A stretch of DNA of 64,000 bases, taken from contig DEAA01000032.1 of the NCBI GenBank assembly GCA_002346545.1, forward strand, positions 19,265-83,264, given 5' to 3'. The translations under genes were made by a program, and so were the position numbers. Shown here one piece after another: positions 45,686-53,740 of the stretch. The notes below the pieces were generated by a model. That model was given only the letters and a program-made list of their open reading frames with translations, was not told the origin of the DNA and did not search any database. The first letter of the stretch is position 1; each line of letters opens with the position of its first letter. Source of the DNA: Acidobacteria bacterium UBA2994. Its GTDB lineage: Bacteria; Acidobacteriota; Vicinamibacteria; Vicinamibacterales; UBA8438.

Positions 45686-47295
45686 GGTGACTCACACGCG
45701 AACGTCCAGCCGTGTTCACAGGCTCGGGTGTAGAGCTCGGCTTCCGACCAGTCGTTCAGGGTCGGCCGGCCCTGTCGCAGCAGGATGCGGAGATCGTTCA
45801 CCGCCGGGTCGCCCCGAGCCGGGGTGCCGGGGTTGGCTGTGTTGAGGCAGCCAGGCTCGGACCCCTGCTCGCACGCCTGGTTGAAGAGCGCCGCCGCCAC
45901 CTGGAAATCGGGATCTACGATGACGCCTTCGGTGTAGTGGGCGCCTAGCTCGTTGCATGACCAGCCCGAGCCGTCGCTGCAGTCGAGGAACTGCAGCAGC
46001 GCGAGGGTGGCGCACCCCTTCCGCAGGTCGTTTTCGCAGGCCTCTTCCCAGAAGAGGATACTGTCTCCCCGGTGGCGTCCGTCGGCCGCTCCGATGGTGG
46101 ACATGCCGACGAAGAAGATGGCCCACACCGCCATGTGGAACACGTTGGCGTGCCGCGGAATGGCGATGCCTTGGATCTCACCCACGAGGAAGCGCTGTGG
46201 CAGCTTGGCTGCCACCCGGTCGATCCACTGCACGCTCAAATTCAGCAGCGGGACACAGAGGAGCTTGTCGTAGAACGTAGGCTGCTGGAATTGACCCAGT
46301 AGCTCATAGAGTCCGAACACGGTAGTGCCGTAGAGCAGCCCGAAGATCAGCTTGCCCGGTGCGGTCCGGGGCGACGTGGACGGGTCGGTCACCAGCAGGT
46401 GCAGCCCGAGGAAGACGGCGATCGGAATTTCGGAGTCGATGAAGAACGGCACCCCGACTATCTGGGTGTAGAGCGCGCTCAATCCGAAGAGCGTCGCCGC
46501 CGCGAAGGCCGACACCAGCGTGATGTTGAAGAAGTACATCGCTACCAGCCCGATGGCGAACAGGAAGAGATAGGGCTGTGGTGCCAGGTTCAGTGTGGTA
46601 GCGATCTGGTCACCCCAGGTGATGTTCGTGGTGCCGGTAAAGATCAGGCCCAGCGAGAACAGACCCAGTGAAAAGGCCGACGGGTTGAAGATATGTACTC
46701 GACGCCCGTCGCGTTCCCACCGCACGAACTCCTTGCCCAGGAAGCCGACCCCGAGCATGAGAAATTGCAAGTAGAAGAAGTCGTCGATGAACCAGAGGAA
46801 TAAGTTCGTACTAAACAAAATGGGGAACGGCCCGAACCCCAGTGTGTAGCGTTCGCGTCTCGACCACGCCAGCAGCATGTCGAACGCGTAGCAGAAGAGC
46901 AGTTGGCCCACGAGCAGCCAGAAGTGGTTGGCTACCGGCGGCCAGTAGGAGCCCCAGTAAATGAAAACCGACGTGTGAAGGATGGCCTGAATCCAGTGTT
47001 GCTTCCGGAGGGCTATGTCGAAGCCACGTCCTGTCTGTGCCGCCCGGAGGCGCTGGGAGAGCATCCAGGTCCAGACGAGGACGACCAGCGACGACAGCCA
47101 GAAAGACCATATCAGGGTCGGGTGCTGCTGCACGCGAGGGAGGAATGACAGGCCGAGTATGCCCAACCCGAAGCCCGCCGGGAGCCACAGCACTGAGCGG
47201 GACGCCGTCGGGGCCACGGAGGTCTCCGGAATGGCCGCCATGGCGGACATGGGCTGACCTTTAGGTGAGCGGGCTCGCTTGCGCTTTGTTGCCAT
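45682..47295 (-). CDS. NqrB/RnfD-like membrane protein with C-terminal Cys-rich Sel1-type tail
   Basis: 537 residues, ATG at 47295. About ten transmembrane helices follow a basic N-terminus. Conserved blocks of the NqrB/RnfD family are seen: VHIFNPSAFSLGLFSLGL and LVTDPSTSPRTAPGKLIFG. The S-G-A-T flavin-attachment motif of NqrB/RnfD is not present, so covalent FMN is unlikely. The last ~130 residues hold cysteine-containing Sel1-like repeats (CATLALLQFLDC, CNELGAHYTEG, AALFNQACEQG, CLNTANPG, LYTRACEHGWTFAC), an added periplasmic or cytoplasmic module. The ATGA overlap with the molybdoenzyme gene argues that the two form one complex, an NqrB-like quinone or electron carrier module serving a molybdenum enzyme. 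Confidence 0.83.
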   Translation of the reverse strand: MATKRKRARSPKGQPMSAMAAIPETSVAPTASRSVLWLPAGFGLGILGLSFLPRVQQHPTLIWSFWLSSLVVLVWTWMLSQRLRAAQTGRGFDIALRKQHWIQAILHTSVFIYWGSYWPPVANHFWLLVGQLLFCYAFDMLLAWSRRERYTLGFGPFPILFSTNLFLWFIDDFFYLQFLMLGVGFLGKEFVRWERDGRRVHIFNPSAFSLGLFSLGLIFTGTTNITWGDQIATTLNLAPQPYLFLFAIGLVAMYFFNITLVSAFAAATLFGLSALYTQIVGVPFFIDSEIPIAVFLGLHLLVTDPSTSPRTAPGKLIFGLLYGTTVFGLYELLGQFQQPTFYDKLLCVPLLNLSVQWIDRVAAKLPQRFLVGEIQGIAIPRHANVFHMAVWAIFFVGMSTIGAADGRHRGDSILFWEEACENDLRKGCATLALLQFLDCSDGSGWSCNELGAHYTEGVIVDPDFQVAAALFNQACEQGSEPGCLNTANPGTPARGDPAVNDLRILLRQGRPTLNDWSEAELYTRACEHGWTFACESP

Positions 47296-47453
47296 CGTTA
47301 CGCCGTCGGGTTGCTAGCGATCGTACAAGATTACGCGGAGCTGGACGAGGTGTCAGGCACCAGCGGTCTCTTGACGTTGGCTAGCGGCTGTGCGACGGTG
47401 TCATGCGTCAAGGTCCTCGCCGGGCTCCGGGGGGGAGTGAAGGAGGCTACGCA

Positions 47454-48458
47454 ATGCGTTTCCGTTCGTCATATCCGTGCGTGCTCGTCGCACTGGCTCT
47501 TGTGAGCCTGGTGTTGTTGCCGACTTTGGCTGATGCCCAATCGGCCCCAAAGACCCCATGGGGACACCCTGATCTACAGGGGATCTGGACCTCGTCCGGG
47601 GCAACCCCGTTTGAGCGACCGACTGACATGGTGGGCCGCGAGCGGCTTACTGATGAAGAAGTGTCCTCGATCCGCGCAGCGACCGAGGAGCGCGACGAGG
47701 AACTGCTCAATGCTGCAGCTCGGCGGACCAGCGCGGGTGGCAGCGTAGGCGCCTACAACAACTTTTGGATGGACCGTGGCGCTCGCACCGACCGCACGTC
47801 GATGGTGATCGATCCGCCTGATGGTCGGCTGCCTCCGCTGACCCCGGCGGGGGAGCTCCGCCGTGCGACGGGCGAGAAGGCACCGGGCGGGATGGAGAAC
47901 GACGATACCTGGGAAGACCGCCACATCTGGGAGCGCTGCGTGACCCGTGGCGGCATGCCGAACGCCATGTTCCCGCGGTCGTACAACAACAACATGCAGG
48001 TATTTCAGACCGAGGACCACGTGGTGATGCTGATCGAGCAGGTACACGAGGTTCGCGTGGTGTCGCTCGACGGTCGTGAGCACCCGTCAAGCAAGGTCTA
48101 CGGTTGGAACGGCCTATCCACCGGGCACTTCGAAGGCGACACCCTTGTGGTGGTGACCTCGAATATCCATCCCAACGTGAGCGCGCTACAGCCGTGGTCG
48201 ATCTTTAACTCGAAGGAAGGTTCGGGCTCGGAGATGACGCTGATTGAGCGGTTCACCCCCACCGGACCAGACTCGCTCGAGTACGAGGTCGAGGTGTTCG
48301 ATCCAAAGATGTACACACGGGCTTGGACTGTGGCCTATCCGTTCAGCCGGATGGATGACCTGATGTACGAGTATGCCTGCCACGAAGGTAACGAAGGCAT
48401 GATCGGTATCCTGGCTGGCGGACGCGCCGAGGAGGCGGTCGGAGCGGGCGGCCAGTAG
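47454..48458 (+). CDS. Secreted 'YACHEGN' family protein, copy 3
   Basis: 334 residues from the ATG at 47454 with AGGAGG at 47441-47446. Signal peptide RFRSSYPCVLVALALVSLVLLPTLADA. Shared blocks: PWGHPDLQGIWTSSGATPFERP, YNNFWMDRG, DPPDGRLPPL, a central WERCVTRGGMPNAMFP, YNNNMQVFQTEDHVVMLIEQVHEVRVVSLDG, WNGLSTGHFEGDTLVVVT and EYACHEGNEGMIGILAGGR. In the central block the GFNSGPP of copy 1 is replaced by RGGMPNA, so the copies have diverged most there, which is where a ligand site could lie. Function unknown. Confidence 0.8.
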   Translation: MRFRSSYPCVLVALALVSLVLLPTLADAQSAPKTPWGHPDLQGIWTSSGATPFERPTDMVGRERLTDEEVSSIRAATEERDEELLNAAARRTSAGGSVGAYNNFWMDRGARTDRTSMVIDPPDGRLPPLTPAGELRRATGEKAPGGMENDDTWEDRHIWERCVTRGGMPNAMFPRSYNNNMQVFQTEDHVVMLIEQVHEVRVVSLDGREHPSSKVYGWNGLSTGHFEGDTLVVVTSNIHPNVSALQPWSIFNSKEGSGSEMTLIERFTPTGPDSLEYEVEVFDPKMYTRAWTVAYPFSRMDDLMYEYACHEGNEGMIGILAGGRAEEAVGAGGQ

Positions 48459-48757
48459 CGGTGCGTGGTTGGCAAGGTTGACGCCGGGCCAACCGCGAAA
48501 GGTGTCCTTGGCCAACGCGAAACTGCGAGCTTCAGGGGTTTCGCCCTGCCCTTCAGAATCGAACCGGTAGCCTGGTGAATTCCAGGCTGCCGGCTGTATC
48601 CGGTGGTGCCTGGCCGGCTACCGCTTCCCTCCTGGCAACGCTCCAGCAACGCCGTCATCCGTTCGACCACGTCGGGGTGCTGGTCGTAGGTATTTCTCGT
48701 CTCCCCGATGTCGGCCGACAGGTCGTAGAGTAGGTTGGTCTACAGTCTGTCTTATCG
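48459..48757. other. Intergenic region with hairpin and sulfatase remnant
   Basis: 299 bp without an intact gene. It contains a 10-bp-stem hairpin (48566-48591, GGTAGCCTGG / CCAGGCTGCC with one wobble) that may end the upstream transcript, and the minus-strand sulfatase remnant at 48599-48739. The next gene starts at 48758, so this stretch also holds its promoter. Confidence 0.6.
48599..48739 (-). pseudogene. C-terminal fragment of an arylsulfatase-type sulfatase
   Basis: Minus-strand translation after a TAG at 48740-48742 reads NLLYDLSADIGETRN, then DQHPDVVERMTALLERC and GSRPG. This is the characteristic C-terminal tail of bacterial arylsulfatases (LYDLxxDxGETxNLxxxHPxVVxxMxxLL). The catalytic N-terminal domain with its C/S-x-P-x-R site is absent: upstream sequence on this strand runs into the coding region of the opposite-strand propeller gene. 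About 47 codons remain, so this is a relic of a deletion or replacement. Confidence 0.75.
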
Positions 48758-50185
48758 ATGGAACCTCGAAGCCCTTGCCTGAGTCGACGAGGCCTGGTGT
48801 GTGCTGCGCTGCTGGTCTGGCTGACCGGCCCGGTGTTAGCCGACGACTGGCCGATGTGGGGAGGGACCCCCGACCGGAATATGACGTCGACCGAGGTGGG
48901 CCTGCCGACAGCCTGGGACATCGGCGCTGGCACGAGCGTGAAATGGGCCGTCGCTCTAGGTTCGTCGAGCTACGGTAACCCGGTGGTGGCGGACGGAAAG
49001 ATCTTCGTGGGGACCAACAACGACGTGCCACGCGACCCGGCTGTGGATGGCGACCGTGGCATCGTGATGGCTTTCCGCGAATCGGATGGCGCGTTCCTGT
49101 GGCAGATGGTGCACGACAAGCTGGCCACGGGCGAGGAGAACGATTGGCCCTATCAGGGTGTCTGCTCGTCACCGACGGTTGTTGGTGACCGGCTCTATTA
49201 CGTGAGCAACCAGGGGGAAGTGGTGGCGCTCGACACCGAGGGCTTCCTCGATGGTGAGGACGATGGGACGGTGACAGACGAGGCGCTCGCAACCGACTCA
49301 GCCGCCGACGTGGTGTGGCGCTACGACATGATCGGCGAACTAGGTGTGTTTCCCCACAATATGACCAGCAGCGCGCCGAGCGTTCACGGCGACCTAGTGA
49401 TCGTTAACACCTCGAACGGGACCAACGAAGAGGGCTATGTGATGGCTCCGGAGGCGCCCGACCTGATTGCCCTCAACCGGGTAACTGGAGGGTTGGTCTG
49501 GCAGGCGGCGCCGGTGGGCGAGTGGCTCCTGCACGGGCAATGGTCGTCGCCGGCGGTGGCTGAGATCGACGGAGTGACGCAGGTGGTCATCGGCCAGGGC
49601 GACGGCTGGGTGCGTGGCTACCGGGTCGAAGATGGCACCCTGCTCTGGGAGTTCGACACGAATCCCATCGAAGCCGAGTGGCCTGCCACGCGGAACAACG
49701 TCATCGCCACCCCGGTGGTCTGGAACAATCGCGTCTATGTGGCCAATGGGCAGGATCCGGAGAACGGCGAGGGCGAGGGGCGGCTCCACGCTATTGACGC
49801 CACGTTGCGGGGCGACATCAGCGAGACAGGTGGCGTGTGGCAGTTCGACGAGATCAGGCGTTCGCTGACCACCGTCGCCATCGCGGACGGACTGCTCTAC
49901 GTGGCGGACTTTAGCGGCTATGTGCGGTGTCTGGATGCCGGGACCGGCGAGGAGTTGTGGGTGCACGACACCTTCGCCGCCATCTGGGGCTCACCTCTGG
50001 TAGCCGATGGCAAGGTGTATCTGGGGGATGAGGACGGCGACGTGGTGGTCTTGCGCGCCGGCCATGAACTCGAGGTGCTGGCCGAGAACAGTCTCGGGAG
50101 CCCCATGTACGGGGCTCCCATCGCCGCCAATGGCGTGCTCTACATCAACACCGTCACGGAGCTATGGGCCCTGGCGGTCGAATGA
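48758..50185 (+). CDS. Exported PQQ-like beta-propeller repeat protein
   Basis: 475 residues; ATG at 48758. The signal peptide is RRGLVCAALLVWLTGPVLA, cut before DDWPMWGGTPDRNMTS, which is the first blade. Further blades: PVVADGKIFVGTNND, PTVVGDRLYYVSNQGEV, NRVTGGLVWQAAP, DGTLLWEFDTNP, AGTGEELWVHDT and SPMYGAPIAANGVLYI. Several V-A-D-G-K strands show the repeat. No W-D-x-D active-site motif and no haem: a non-dehydrogenase propeller. Converges with another propeller gene across a 32-bp hairpin. It begins 19 bp past the end of the sulfatase relic, so its insertion or expansion may have destroyed the sulfatase. Confidence 0.85.
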   Translation: MEPRSPCLSRRGLVCAALLVWLTGPVLADDWPMWGGTPDRNMTSTEVGLPTAWDIGAGTSVKWAVALGSSSYGNPVVADGKIFVGTNNDVPRDPAVDGDRGIVMAFRESDGAFLWQMVHDKLATGEENDWPYQGVCSSPTVVGDRLYYVSNQGEVVALDTEGFLDGEDDGTVTDEALATDSAADVVWRYDMIGELGVFPHNMTSSAPSVHGDLVIVNTSNGTNEEGYVMAPEAPDLIALNRVTGGLVWQAAPVGEWLLHGQWSSPAVAEIDGVTQVVIGQGDGWVRGYRVEDGTLLWEFDTNPIEAEWPATRNNVIATPVVWNNRVYVANGQDPENGEGEGRLHAIDATLRGDISETGGVWQFDEIRRSLTTVAIADGLLYVADFSGYVRCLDAGTGEELWVHDTFAAIWGSPLVADGKVYLGDEDGDVVVLRAGHELEVLAENSLGSPMYGAPIAANGVLYINTVTELWALAVE

Positions 50186-50193
50186 GCTCGATT

Positions 50194-50218
50194 GGTGGGG
50201 CCAAAGCCCCGCCCCACC
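50194..50218. terminator. Convergent-gene hairpin, REP-like
   Basis: GGTGGGGC (50194-50201) pairs perfectly with GCCCCACC (50211-50218). It fills the gap between the stops of two convergent propeller genes and likely serves as a bidirectional terminator. Its sequence matches the REP-like elements at 27945 and 39357. Confidence 0.65.
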
Positions 50219-51630
50219 TAATTCCCTATCGCGTAGAGCGTGCCGCCGGCGCGGATGTAGAGATGACCATCCGAGATCGACGGCGTGCTCAGCGTGTACC
50301 CGGGCAGTGAGTTCTTAGCGATGATCTCGAACTTTCGCCCTGCCCGGTAGACGGTCGTCACCCCATCCTCACTCGTGGCATACAGCTTTCCGTCGGCTAG
50401 GACCGGCGACGCGCTGTAGGTGCCAGGCTCGAGCCGCTGCTCGGTGTACACCGTTTCGCCGGTTGCGATGTTGAGCGCGTGCGCCACCCCGTTGTCCTGC
50501 ACCACATAGAGCAGCTCACCGTCTGACACCGGAGTCGGCACGTCGGGGCCACTGTGGAACGACCAGAGCAGGTGTGAGGTGGTGACGTTGCCCCGGCCGC
50601 CCGCTCTGAGCGCGAGCATGGGCCGTACGCGGGTCGGCGCGATGATGGTTTCACCCACAACCAGTGGGGAAGCCACCAGCCGGTACGCGCCGTTGTTGGT
50701 CGGGTTCAGGCCATCGGCGCGCCACAGCTCGGCGCCTGTCGCCGGGTCGTGCCCGGTGACCACATCGCCGCCCGTGATCACGATCTCGGTTTGCCCGTCG
50801 TACTGGAGGAGTGCCGGTGTCGTGTACGAGTCAGGCGACTCCCGCTCGGCCTCGGTTGGCCGCTCCACCAGCCAGACGGTCTCGCCCGTGGCCTTGTCGA
50901 GTCGGAGCACGTAGGACGGATCGTCGGTGCGCATGCCGTGCAGCACCTGCACGTAGAGCGCGTCCTCATGAAGCAGTGGTGAGCTGGCGAAGCCCCAGTT
51001 CAGCCCAAACGACCAGTAGTCATCGGAAATATTGCGGGCCCAGATCTCGTTGCCGTCAAAGTCGAAGCCGCGGAGCCAGCCCGTGCCGGTCATCACCCAC
51101 ACATGTTCGCCGTCGGTCACCGGCGACGGCGTCGACATGTTCTGCTTGCGAGCCTGGCGGTCATTGTTGCTGAGGAATTGCTTCCACTCCACGGACCCGT
51201 CCCGGCGGTCGAGCTTCCACAACTCGACGATCTGGTTGGGATCGCCCGTTGGGGTTGGTCGCGGTCCGCTCCGGCTTCGTCCACCACTGGGCGGGCGTCC
51301 TGGCCCGCGTCGGCCTTGTCCCCGCCGGCCGAGGCCGCGCCCACCAGCGCTCCGCTCAAGATACGAGACGGTGATGAAGATGGTGTCTTCCCAGATGATC
51401 GGGGTGGCCCCGCTCCAGGAGTCCTCAGCGATATCGAGCGTCCAGGCGACGTTCTCGGTGTCGCTCCAGGTGGCGGGGAGCCCCGTTTCACCGCTGGTGC
51501 CGTTCAGGCTGGGCCCACGCCACTGTGGCCAGTTCTCGGCCGCAGTGAGCGACACGCTAGAGGTGAGCGCCAGTGCGGCCACGGCAGCGACCGCGGTCAG
51601 ACGGAACTTCCGAGAGAGCACCTTCTCCAC
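50218..51630 (-). CDS. Exported PQQ-like beta-propeller repeat protein with Arg/Gly-rich insert
   Basis: 470 residues; signal peptide (KFRLTAVAAVAALALTSSVSLTAA) followed by the first blade ENWPQWRGPSLNGTSGETGLP. Blades continue with DFDGNEIWARNI, KATGETVWLVER, PATGAELWRADG and IATGETVYTEQR. Between two early blades, at about residues 95-135, sits a low-complexity Arg/Gly/Pro insert (GGRGLGRRGQGRRGPGRPP) that the other propellers lack. It would be a flexible, strongly basic loop, possibly binding acidic polymers or the lipopolysaccharide surface. Not a dehydrogenase by motif. Ends converging on the gene at 48758. Confidence 0.85.
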   Translation of the reverse strand: MEKVLSRKFRLTAVAAVAALALTSSVSLTAAENWPQWRGPSLNGTSGETGLPATWSDTENVAWTLDIAEDSWSGATPIIWEDTIFITVSYLERSAGGRGLGRRGQGRRGPGRPPSGGRSRSGPRPTPTGDPNQIVELWKLDRRDGSVEWKQFLSNNDRQARKQNMSTPSPVTDGEHVWVMTGTGWLRGFDFDGNEIWARNISDDYWSFGLNWGFASSPLLHEDALYVQVLHGMRTDDPSYVLRLDKATGETVWLVERPTEAERESPDSYTTPALLQYDGQTEIVITGGDVVTGHDPATGAELWRADGLNPTNNGAYRLVASPLVVGETIIAPTRVRPMLALRAGGRGNVTTSHLLWSFHSGPDVPTPVSDGELLYVVQDNGVAHALNIATGETVYTEQRLEPGTYSASPVLADGKLYATSEDGVTTVYRAGRKFEIIAKNSLPGYTLSTPSISDGHLYIRAGGTLYAIGN

Positions 51631-51809
51631 GCCGTCCTCCTTAAATGCCCCAGAGCGACAAGCTTACCCGTTCTGGACGCATGGCGGTGCGACCGACCTG
51701 CTCGTTTACTCCCGCGCACTGCGTGAGGGGACGCGCAGGACACCACTATGCTCTGGTGTTTGACGGCCTGGTCGCGCTCTGGATGGCAGGCCGGGGTCGA
51801 AGAGGTCGT

Positions 51810-53264
51810 TCATCGCCGGTTCTCTTCGGGCGGCAAGGCCACCTCCGGGCTGTCTTCGGTGCGGGCCCGCTCGAACGCCGGTTTAGGGACGGCGCTGCGT
51901 ACTTGCTCCATCCAGTACACGCCATCATAGGGGGTGCTGTTTCCCCGGGTGCCATAGAAGTCGACGTCGCCATCGCCGTCGGCATCGCGGGCGATGAACT
52001 TGTCATACATTCCGCGCTTCCGACGCGAAACGTCGTGGCGGGTCCAGTCGCCGGTACCGTCGCTGCCCGGGTGCTGGAACCAGCCGATGCGGCCGAGCGC
52101 GTCGTGCACGTCAAGGTCGCCGTCGCCTTCGCGTGGCCCTCGGCTGTAGCTGCCAGCCATGACGTCGAGGAATCCGTCGCCGTCGATGTCGACCACCGCT
52201 AGGCCGGTCATGCTGTCGGGGGCGAAGGTGCCGATGCGGTAGGCGTTCCAGGCGTCGTCGATGATTCTGGGTTGCGCGATCCAGCCGAGACCGTCGCTGG
52301 CGGCCCCGACGATGTCGAGCCGTCCGTCGCCGTTCAGGTCTGCGTAATCCAGGTTGAAGCCGGCCATGCGCGCACCGTTGATCCCAATGGCGTGCTCTCG
52401 GAAGCTGAGATTTCCGGGGGTGCTGGTGTTCTCGAAGAAGATCAGCCTGGCCTCGCCTCGCGTGCCGACAATGACGTCGAGGTCGCCATCGCCGTCCAGG
52501 TCGACTGGCTCGGCGTTTTGAGGCACGCTGTAGCGACCCAGCTGCATCTCGCTCCAACTCCCACCCTTCAGCGGATCGCCATCGATGGAGTAGATGACCA
52601 CGGGCGTTGACTGCGCGTACTCCTCTTGCCCGATCCGGTGAGCGCCCTTGTTGGCTGCGCTCACCTCCGGCTGCCCGTCACCGTCGAAATCGGCGATGAA
52701 TACCCTGATGTAGGAGCCGTTGCCCTGGGTGATGGGCACGATCAGGCGCTCCCACTGCTCCGTGCGGGCGGCGACGCCGCCCGGGTTCTCCAAGTAGGTG
52801 AGGTGCGCTAGCTCGGCTGCCACCATTACGTCGAGATGCCCGTCGCCGTTTAGGTCGGCAACGGCGGCGTCCTCGGCGGCCGACGCATCAGTGCCCTGGG
52901 CCAGGGTAACGTTGGTCCAGGCGTTTGGGTCCGCCGAGCCGAACGCGATCCGGACGTGGCCGTCGATGCCCACGTCGAAGTCGGGGTCGACCACTGCCGA
53001 GTCGTACTCGCTGTCGGACTCGTGTACCGAAACGATGTCCTCGAACCCGTCGCCGTCGATGTCGGCCACCACCAGACCGTCGCTCCCGCTCAGATTGAAC
53101 CCGGCGGTCGCTGGATCGTCGATGATGTGCTCACGCCAGCTGATGTACTGCCCGTCATCAGAACGAGCCTTGGTTGGCGTATCACCGACGGTTGACTGGG
53201 TGTAGCCAGCCGCCGGCAGGCTCAGGGCGCCGAGTATCGCGAGCGCAACGATGTGTCTGGTCAT
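51810..53264 (-). CDS. Secreted FG-GAP/VCBS repeat protein
   Basis: 484 residues from the ATG at 53264 (signal peptide TRHIVALAILGALSLPAAGYTQ). An open frame extends to 53516, but those 84 codons are a degraded kinase fragment (listed separately) and should not be merged with this gene. The mature protein has at least seven FG-GAP units, each with a calcium-binding loop of the form D-x-[DN]-G-D-G: DIDGDGFEDIV, DLNGDGHLDVMV, DFDGDGQPEVSA, DLDGDGDLDVIVG, DLNGDGRLDIVGA, DIDGDGFLDVMAG and DADGDGDVDFYG. Such proteins form beta-propellers outside the cell, used in adhesion or glycan binding. Confidence 0.85.
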   Translation of the reverse strand: MTRHIVALAILGALSLPAAGYTQSTVGDTPTKARSDDGQYISWREHIIDDPATAGFNLSGSDGLVVADIDGDGFEDIVSVHESDSEYDSAVVDPDFDVGIDGHVRIAFGSADPNAWTNVTLAQGTDASAAEDAAVADLNGDGHLDVMVAAELAHLTYLENPGGVAARTEQWERLIVPITQGNGSYIRVFIADFDGDGQPEVSAANKGAHRIGQEEYAQSTPVVIYSIDGDPLKGGSWSEMQLGRYSVPQNAEPVDLDGDGDLDVIVGTRGEARLIFFENTSTPGNLSFREHAIGINGARMAGFNLDYADLNGDGRLDIVGAASDGLGWIAQPRIIDDAWNAYRIGTFAPDSMTGLAVVDIDGDGFLDVMAGSYSRGPREGDGDLDVHDALGRIGWFQHPGSDGTGDWTRHDVSRRKRGMYDKFIARDADGDGDVDFYGTRGNSTPYDGVYWMEQVRSAVPKPAFERARTEDSPEVALPPEENRR

Positions 53265-53740
53265 GGTATGGAGAGCAATCGCTCTGGTGCTTCGCCACGA
53301 GCAATTGGAGCGAAAGGGACGGGCCAATCCGTGCAAGAAATGCCCCGTCGCTGCGTAGCGAGGGTGATCCCCTGGGAATGATGACACCATCCCCCTCTGG
53401 GTGGCGGCGGTGAGCGATACGGTGGGGGAGAGCGACATATTTGGGTCGGCCGCCTCCGGTTCGAGCGCCTTGGTCAGCCGGAAGTCGAGGACCTTAACCA
53501 TGCCTTCGGACGCCATCTTGGTGTTGGCGGGTCTCGGGCGAACGCCTCGCGCCGATTATAGCTGGCTCACGTCGCCAGTACCACTCGACCTTCAGACCGG
53601 GCACGCGCTGGGGCAACTCTGTGTCTCTTGCGACAATTGGCAGGTCGTGCGCCAGGTCGGTCAAGCGGCGTTTGGCTGACCGAGGACGACATCGTATCGC
53701 TCGAACGCGGAGGACGCTGCGAGTTTGATAGGCTCGGGCC
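53265..53740. other. Intergenic region between divergent genes with a kinase remnant
   Basis: 476 bp with no intact gene. The part at 53378-53552 (minus) is a protein kinase relic. The remainder (53553-53740) presumably holds the divergent promoters for the FG-GAP gene and the tannase operon; no clear hairpin or RNA family seen. Confidence 0.6.
53378..53552 (-). pseudogene. Ser/Thr protein kinase catalytic-loop fragment (degenerate)
   Basis: Minus-strand translation through this interval gives RPANTKMASEGMVKVLDF then RLTKALEPEAADPN and SPTVSLTAATQ. This is the stretch of acidobacterial PknB-type kinases that normally reads HRDLKPANIKxTxEGxVKVLDFGLAKALEP. The HRD is lost in front of PAN, and the magnesium-binding DFG reads DFR, both incompatible with activity. 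A stop (TAA) lies just upstream. The remnant runs in frame into the FG-GAP coding region, so an automatic start call at 53516 would produce a false chimera. Confidence 0.75.

Noticed and set aside
45682..47295. Assigning the membrane protein as a true NqrB or RnfD of a sodium pump
   Set aside because: No covalent-flavin S-G-A-T motif, no other Nqr/Rnf subunit genes nearby, and an appended Sel1-like tail; only family-level resemblance is claimed.
53265..53516. Kinase-FG-GAP fusion protein
   Set aside because: The kinase part lacks HRD and DFG residues and a signal peptide starts cleanly at 53264, so a real fusion is unlikely.
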